A stretch of 8,400 nt of DNA from assembly GCA_003022685.1 (NCBI GenBank), contig PXSV01000039.1:1-8400 (forward strand), written 5' to 3'. Under the pieces are notes generated by a model. It did no database searches, was not told where the DNA came from, and worked only from the letters and a program-made list of their open reading frames with translations. Position 1 is the first letter of the stretch. Every line of letters starts with the position of its first letter. Shown here piece by piece: positions 6,493 through 8,400 of this stretch. The DNA is from Halobacteriales archaeon SW_9_67_24 (GTDB taxonomy: Archaea; Halobacteriota; Halobacteria; Halobacteriales; Halococcaceae). The translations under genes and the position numbers were made by a program.

Positions 6493-7221
6493 TTACTCCC
6501 AGTCGATCCAGTCCTGTTCCCAGCCGTGGCGGCGCTGCGCGACGCGTTCGGCTCGCTCGCGGTCCTCCCGACGGGTTCGGTTGCGTTCGAGGGTGTCCGA
6601 CTGCTCACCCTCGACGAGCAGCGGGGCGAACGACGCCGGCCCGAACCGCTCGACGACTTGCCCGTCCTCGATTGCAGCGAGCGCCTGGTCGTGCGCGCCG
6701 AGCGGGAGGACGAGCCGCCCACCGGGAGCGAGCTGGTCGACGAGCGCGGGCGGCGGGCGGACCGCGCTGGCCTCGACGAGGATCCGATCGAAGGGGGCGT
6801 ACGCCGCGAGACCGTGTGCGCCGTCGCCTCGGTCGACGAAGACGCCGCCGTAGCCCGCTTTGCCGAGGTTGCGCCTGGCGTCGAGCACGAGCCGGCGCGC
6901 GATGTCGATCGCGTTGACGTTGGATTCGCCCGCGATCTCGGCACAGACCGCGGCGGTGTAGCCGACGCCCGCACCGACCACGAGAACACGGTTGCCTGGT
7001 TCGGGAGCGAGCGCTTCGAGCAGCCGCGCGACCGTGTGTGGTGCGAGAACGCGCGTCCCCGCGTGATCGAGCGATCGATCGGCGTACGCGGCCGCCTCCT
7101 CGACGAACTCGTGGCGGGGGACTGCTCGCATCGCGGCGCTCACCCGCTCGCTGTCAACCACCGCCTTGCTCTCGTGTTCGAGGCCCGCGACCATGTCGTC
7201 GCGGAGCGTCGCGGCGTCCAT
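6493..7221 (-). CDS. pcm: Protein-L-isoaspartate O-methyltransferase family protein, second haloarchaeal type
   Basis: This 242-residue protein belongs to the family that methylates isoaspartyl residues in aged proteins with S-adenosylmethionine in the cytoplasm. The family signature VPRHEFV is at 34-40 and AYADRSLDHAGTRVLAPHTVA at about 45-65. The SAM-binding motif I VLVVGAGVGYTAAV is at 79-92, with acidic motif II around AIDIA (104-108), DGA at 133-135 and the LVLPLG strand near 170. The loop that in classical enzymes reads TISAPH or TISQP reads RVLAPH here, so the conserved Ser is Leu. The C-terminus is extended (about 205-242) and ends in RHGWEQDWIDWE, a tail I recall from a second, divergent haloarchaeal paralogue. 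Whether that paralogue repairs isoaspartate is uncertain. The ATG at 7221 gives the full N-terminal helix region. The gene is divergent from the glycosyltransferase and upstream of the asparagine-synthase-like gene; the three need not share a pathway, since this one is a housekeeping-type gene. Confidence 0.85.
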   Translation of the reverse strand: MDAATLRDDMVAGLEHESKAVVDSERVSAAMRAVPRHEFVEEAAAYADRSLDHAGTRVLAPHTVARLLEALAPEPGNRVLVVGAGVGYTAAVCAEIAGESNVNAIDIARRLVLDARRNLGKAGYGGVFVDRGDGAHGLAAYAPFDRILVEASAVRPPPALVDQLAPGGRLVLPLGAHDQALAAIEDGQVVERFGPASFAPLLVEGEQSDTLERNRTRREDRERAERVAQRRHGWEQDWIDWE

Positions 7222-7295
7222 GCCAGCGATCCGATCCCGATCGTCTTGAACTGCCCGGCAGCATCGTCATGCACGTCGAACGCGTCGCGGACGAC

Positions 7296-7303
7296 AGATA
7301 TGG
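7296..7303 (+). promoter_or_regulatory. Possible TATA-like box for the glycosyltransferase gene
   Basis: AGATATGG is the only A/T-rich step in the 113-bp gap between the divergent methyltransferase start (7221) and the ATG at 7335. Its centre is about 35 nt from that ATG, which would leave a leader of a few nucleotides. The signal is weak, but it favours 7335 over the earlier ATG at 7269. Confidence 0.3.
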
Positions 7304-7334
7304 ACGCGAGACCGTCGTCGAATTCCCAATCGTC

Positions 7335-8400
7335 ATGACCGCCCGGTGTGAGTCGACGTCCGTGACCGAATCGTACCTCGCGGTGGCCGATTTCTCCGGC
7401 GGTGTCGCCAACACCGGGAAGATCGGTCGCCACTTCGGCCCGCTGGCCGATCACGCCGACACCACGCTCGTCTGTCTCGATCCCGACGAGGGGGTGGAGG
7501 GGATCACCTATCGGCCGGTACCGACGTTCGGGTTCCGGCCGCTCGGACTCCTCGTGCTGTTCGCCGTCGCGCTCGTCGAAGCCGCTCGCAACGACTACGA
7601 TGGCGTTCTCTCCATCTCCCTCGTGCCGTACGGCTGTTTCGCCCTGGCGATCGGGCGGCTCCACGGGCTGCCGGTGCATCTCGGCATCATCGGTGCCGAC
7701 CTCGACGTCCACGCACACGCTCGCTACGGCAGCGTCGTACGGCTCCTCCTGGGACGCTTCGATGCCATCTCCGTCCCGGGAACGGATCACGGACGACAGC
7801 TCGAACGGCTCGGTGTTCCGTCAGAACGCATCGCCGTTCTCACGAACGCGATCGACGTCGACACCTACCGTCCGGCCGACGACGTGCCGACCGAGTACGA
7901 CTGCGTCTGGGTCGGCCGGTTCACCGCCGAGAAGGACCCACTGTTGTTCGTCGAGGCGCTGGCGGCGCTCGACCGACAGGGCAAATCCCTCCGTGCCGTG
8001 ATGCTCGGTTCGGGACCGCTCCTCCGGGCCGTGAAAGATCGGGTGCGCGAACGAGGGCTCGAAGAGCAGGTCGAACTTCCTGGCTGGGTCGACGAGCCCG
8101 TGGAGTACTACCGTTGCTCGCGGCTCTTCGTATTGACCTCCGAGCGTGACGCGCTTCCGTTGACGATGCTCGAAGCGATGGCAACCGGGCTCGCGTGCGT
8201 CGTCCCCGACGTCGGGAACATCGACACGGTCGTCACCGACGGGGAGAACGGCGTCATCGTCGACACGCGCGATGCGGCGTCGTTCGCGGCCGAGATCCAG
8301 TGGCTGCGGACCGACGATGACCGCTACGAACGGATCGCGACGAACGCGCCAGCGACCGGGTCACGGTTCTCCTACGAGCGCGCTACGGACGACTGGAAGG
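7335..8400 (+). CDS. GT4-type glycosyltransferase, C-terminus just outside the window
   Basis: This is a GT-B-fold, family 4-like enzyme that transfers a sugar from a nucleotide-activated donor; donor and acceptor are unknown. Numbered from the ATG at 7335, the N-terminal acceptor domain begins with YLAVADFSGGVANTGKIGRH, has a hydrophobic segment at about 69-81 (GFRPLGLLVLFAVAL) that may associate with the membrane, and HLGIIGADLDVH near 115-126. The donor domain shows NAIDVDTYRP (171-180), VGRFTAEKDP (193-202), MLGSGP (223-228), PGWVDEP (249-255) and DALPLTMLEAMATG (272-285). The last is the usual E-x7-E site with Asp for the first Glu. A total of 355 codons are visible and GT4 proteins are usually near 350-400, so only a short tail is missing. 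Other in-frame starts are ATG 7269 and GTG 7362; 7335 is preferred because of the upstream box. The gene is divergent from the methyltransferase and may be the first gene of a surface-glycan operon to the right. Confidence 0.85.
   Translation, partial: MTARCESTSVTESYLAVADFSGGVANTGKIGRHFGPLADHADTTLVCLDPDEGVEGITYRPVPTFGFRPLGLLVLFAVALVEAARNDYDGVLSISLVPYGCFALAIGRLHGLPVHLGIIGADLDVHAHARYGSVVRLLLGRFDAISVPGTDHGRQLERLGVPSERIAVLTNAIDVDTYRPADDVPTEYDCVWVGRFTAEKDPLLFVEALAALDRQGKSLRAVMLGSGPLLRAVKDRVRERGLEEQVELPGWVDEPVEYYRCSRLFVLTSERDALPLTMLEAMATGLACVVPDVGNIDTVVTDGENGVIVDTRDAASFAAEIQWLRTDDDRYERIATNAPATGSRFSYERATDDWK

Noticed and set aside
7269..7334. The earlier ATG at 7269 as start of the glycosyltransferase
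   Set aside because: The extra 22 residues do not resemble a GT4 N-terminus, and the only TATA-like box lies downstream of this ATG. It remains possible.
7140..7790. An acidic 216-residue minus-strand open frame opposite the glycosyltransferase
   Set aside because: The composition looks haloarchaeal, but the plus-strand frame has conserved GT4 motifs throughout, and this frame also runs into the methyltransferase gene in another frame.
1..8400. CRISPR array, tRNA, rRNA or known defence system
   Set aside because: I found no regularly spaced direct repeats, no cloverleaf or rRNA signature, and no defence-gene domain on either strand.

Overview
The window looks like a haloarchaeal chromosome (class Halobacteria). 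The DNA is GC-rich, the proteins are acidic, exported proteins carry twin-arginine (Tat) signals, TATA-like boxes lie about 25-28 nt upstream of start codons as for leaderless transcripts, and there is an IS1341-type (IS200/IS605) TnpB remnant of the haloarchaeal kind. I cannot name the genus with confidence.

Layout, left to right. (1) Positions 1-1217, minus strand: the N-terminal 405 residues of a Tat-exported right-handed parallel beta-helix surface protein, running off the left edge. (2) Positions 1674-3693, minus strand: a tandem paralogue of the same protein. It has an intact Tat signal and an intact beta-helix body, but these lie in different frames because about 116 nt of the N-terminal cap is missing relative to the first copy. 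Its C-terminus carries two copies of a domain of about 76 residues. (3) Positions 3694-4176: no convincing gene. (4) Positions 4177-4614, plus strand: debris of an IS200/IS605-type element. The C-terminal zinc-ribbon part of tnpB is split by a 52-bp insertion containing a perfect 10-bp hairpin, and is followed by a right-end-like hairpin that abuts the stop codon of the next gene. (5) Positions 4612-6390, minus strand: an asparagine-synthase-like protein with Thr in place of the catalytic Cys2. (6) Positions 6493-7221, minus strand: a protein-L-isoaspartate O-methyltransferase paralogue. (7) From about 7335 to the right edge, plus strand and divergent: a GT4-type glycosyltransferase.

Taken together, a glycosyltransferase, an asparagine-synthase-like enzyme of unknown substrate and exported beta-helix proteins suggest the edge of a cell-surface or exopolysaccharide/glycosylation region. 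This is inferred from gene content. The IS remnant and the decayed paralogue show that the segment between the asparagine-synthase-like gene and the beta-helix genes is being remodelled. I see no CRISPR array, rRNA, tRNA or clear defence system. Many long open frames overlap these genes in other frames and are shadows of high-GC coding DNA.
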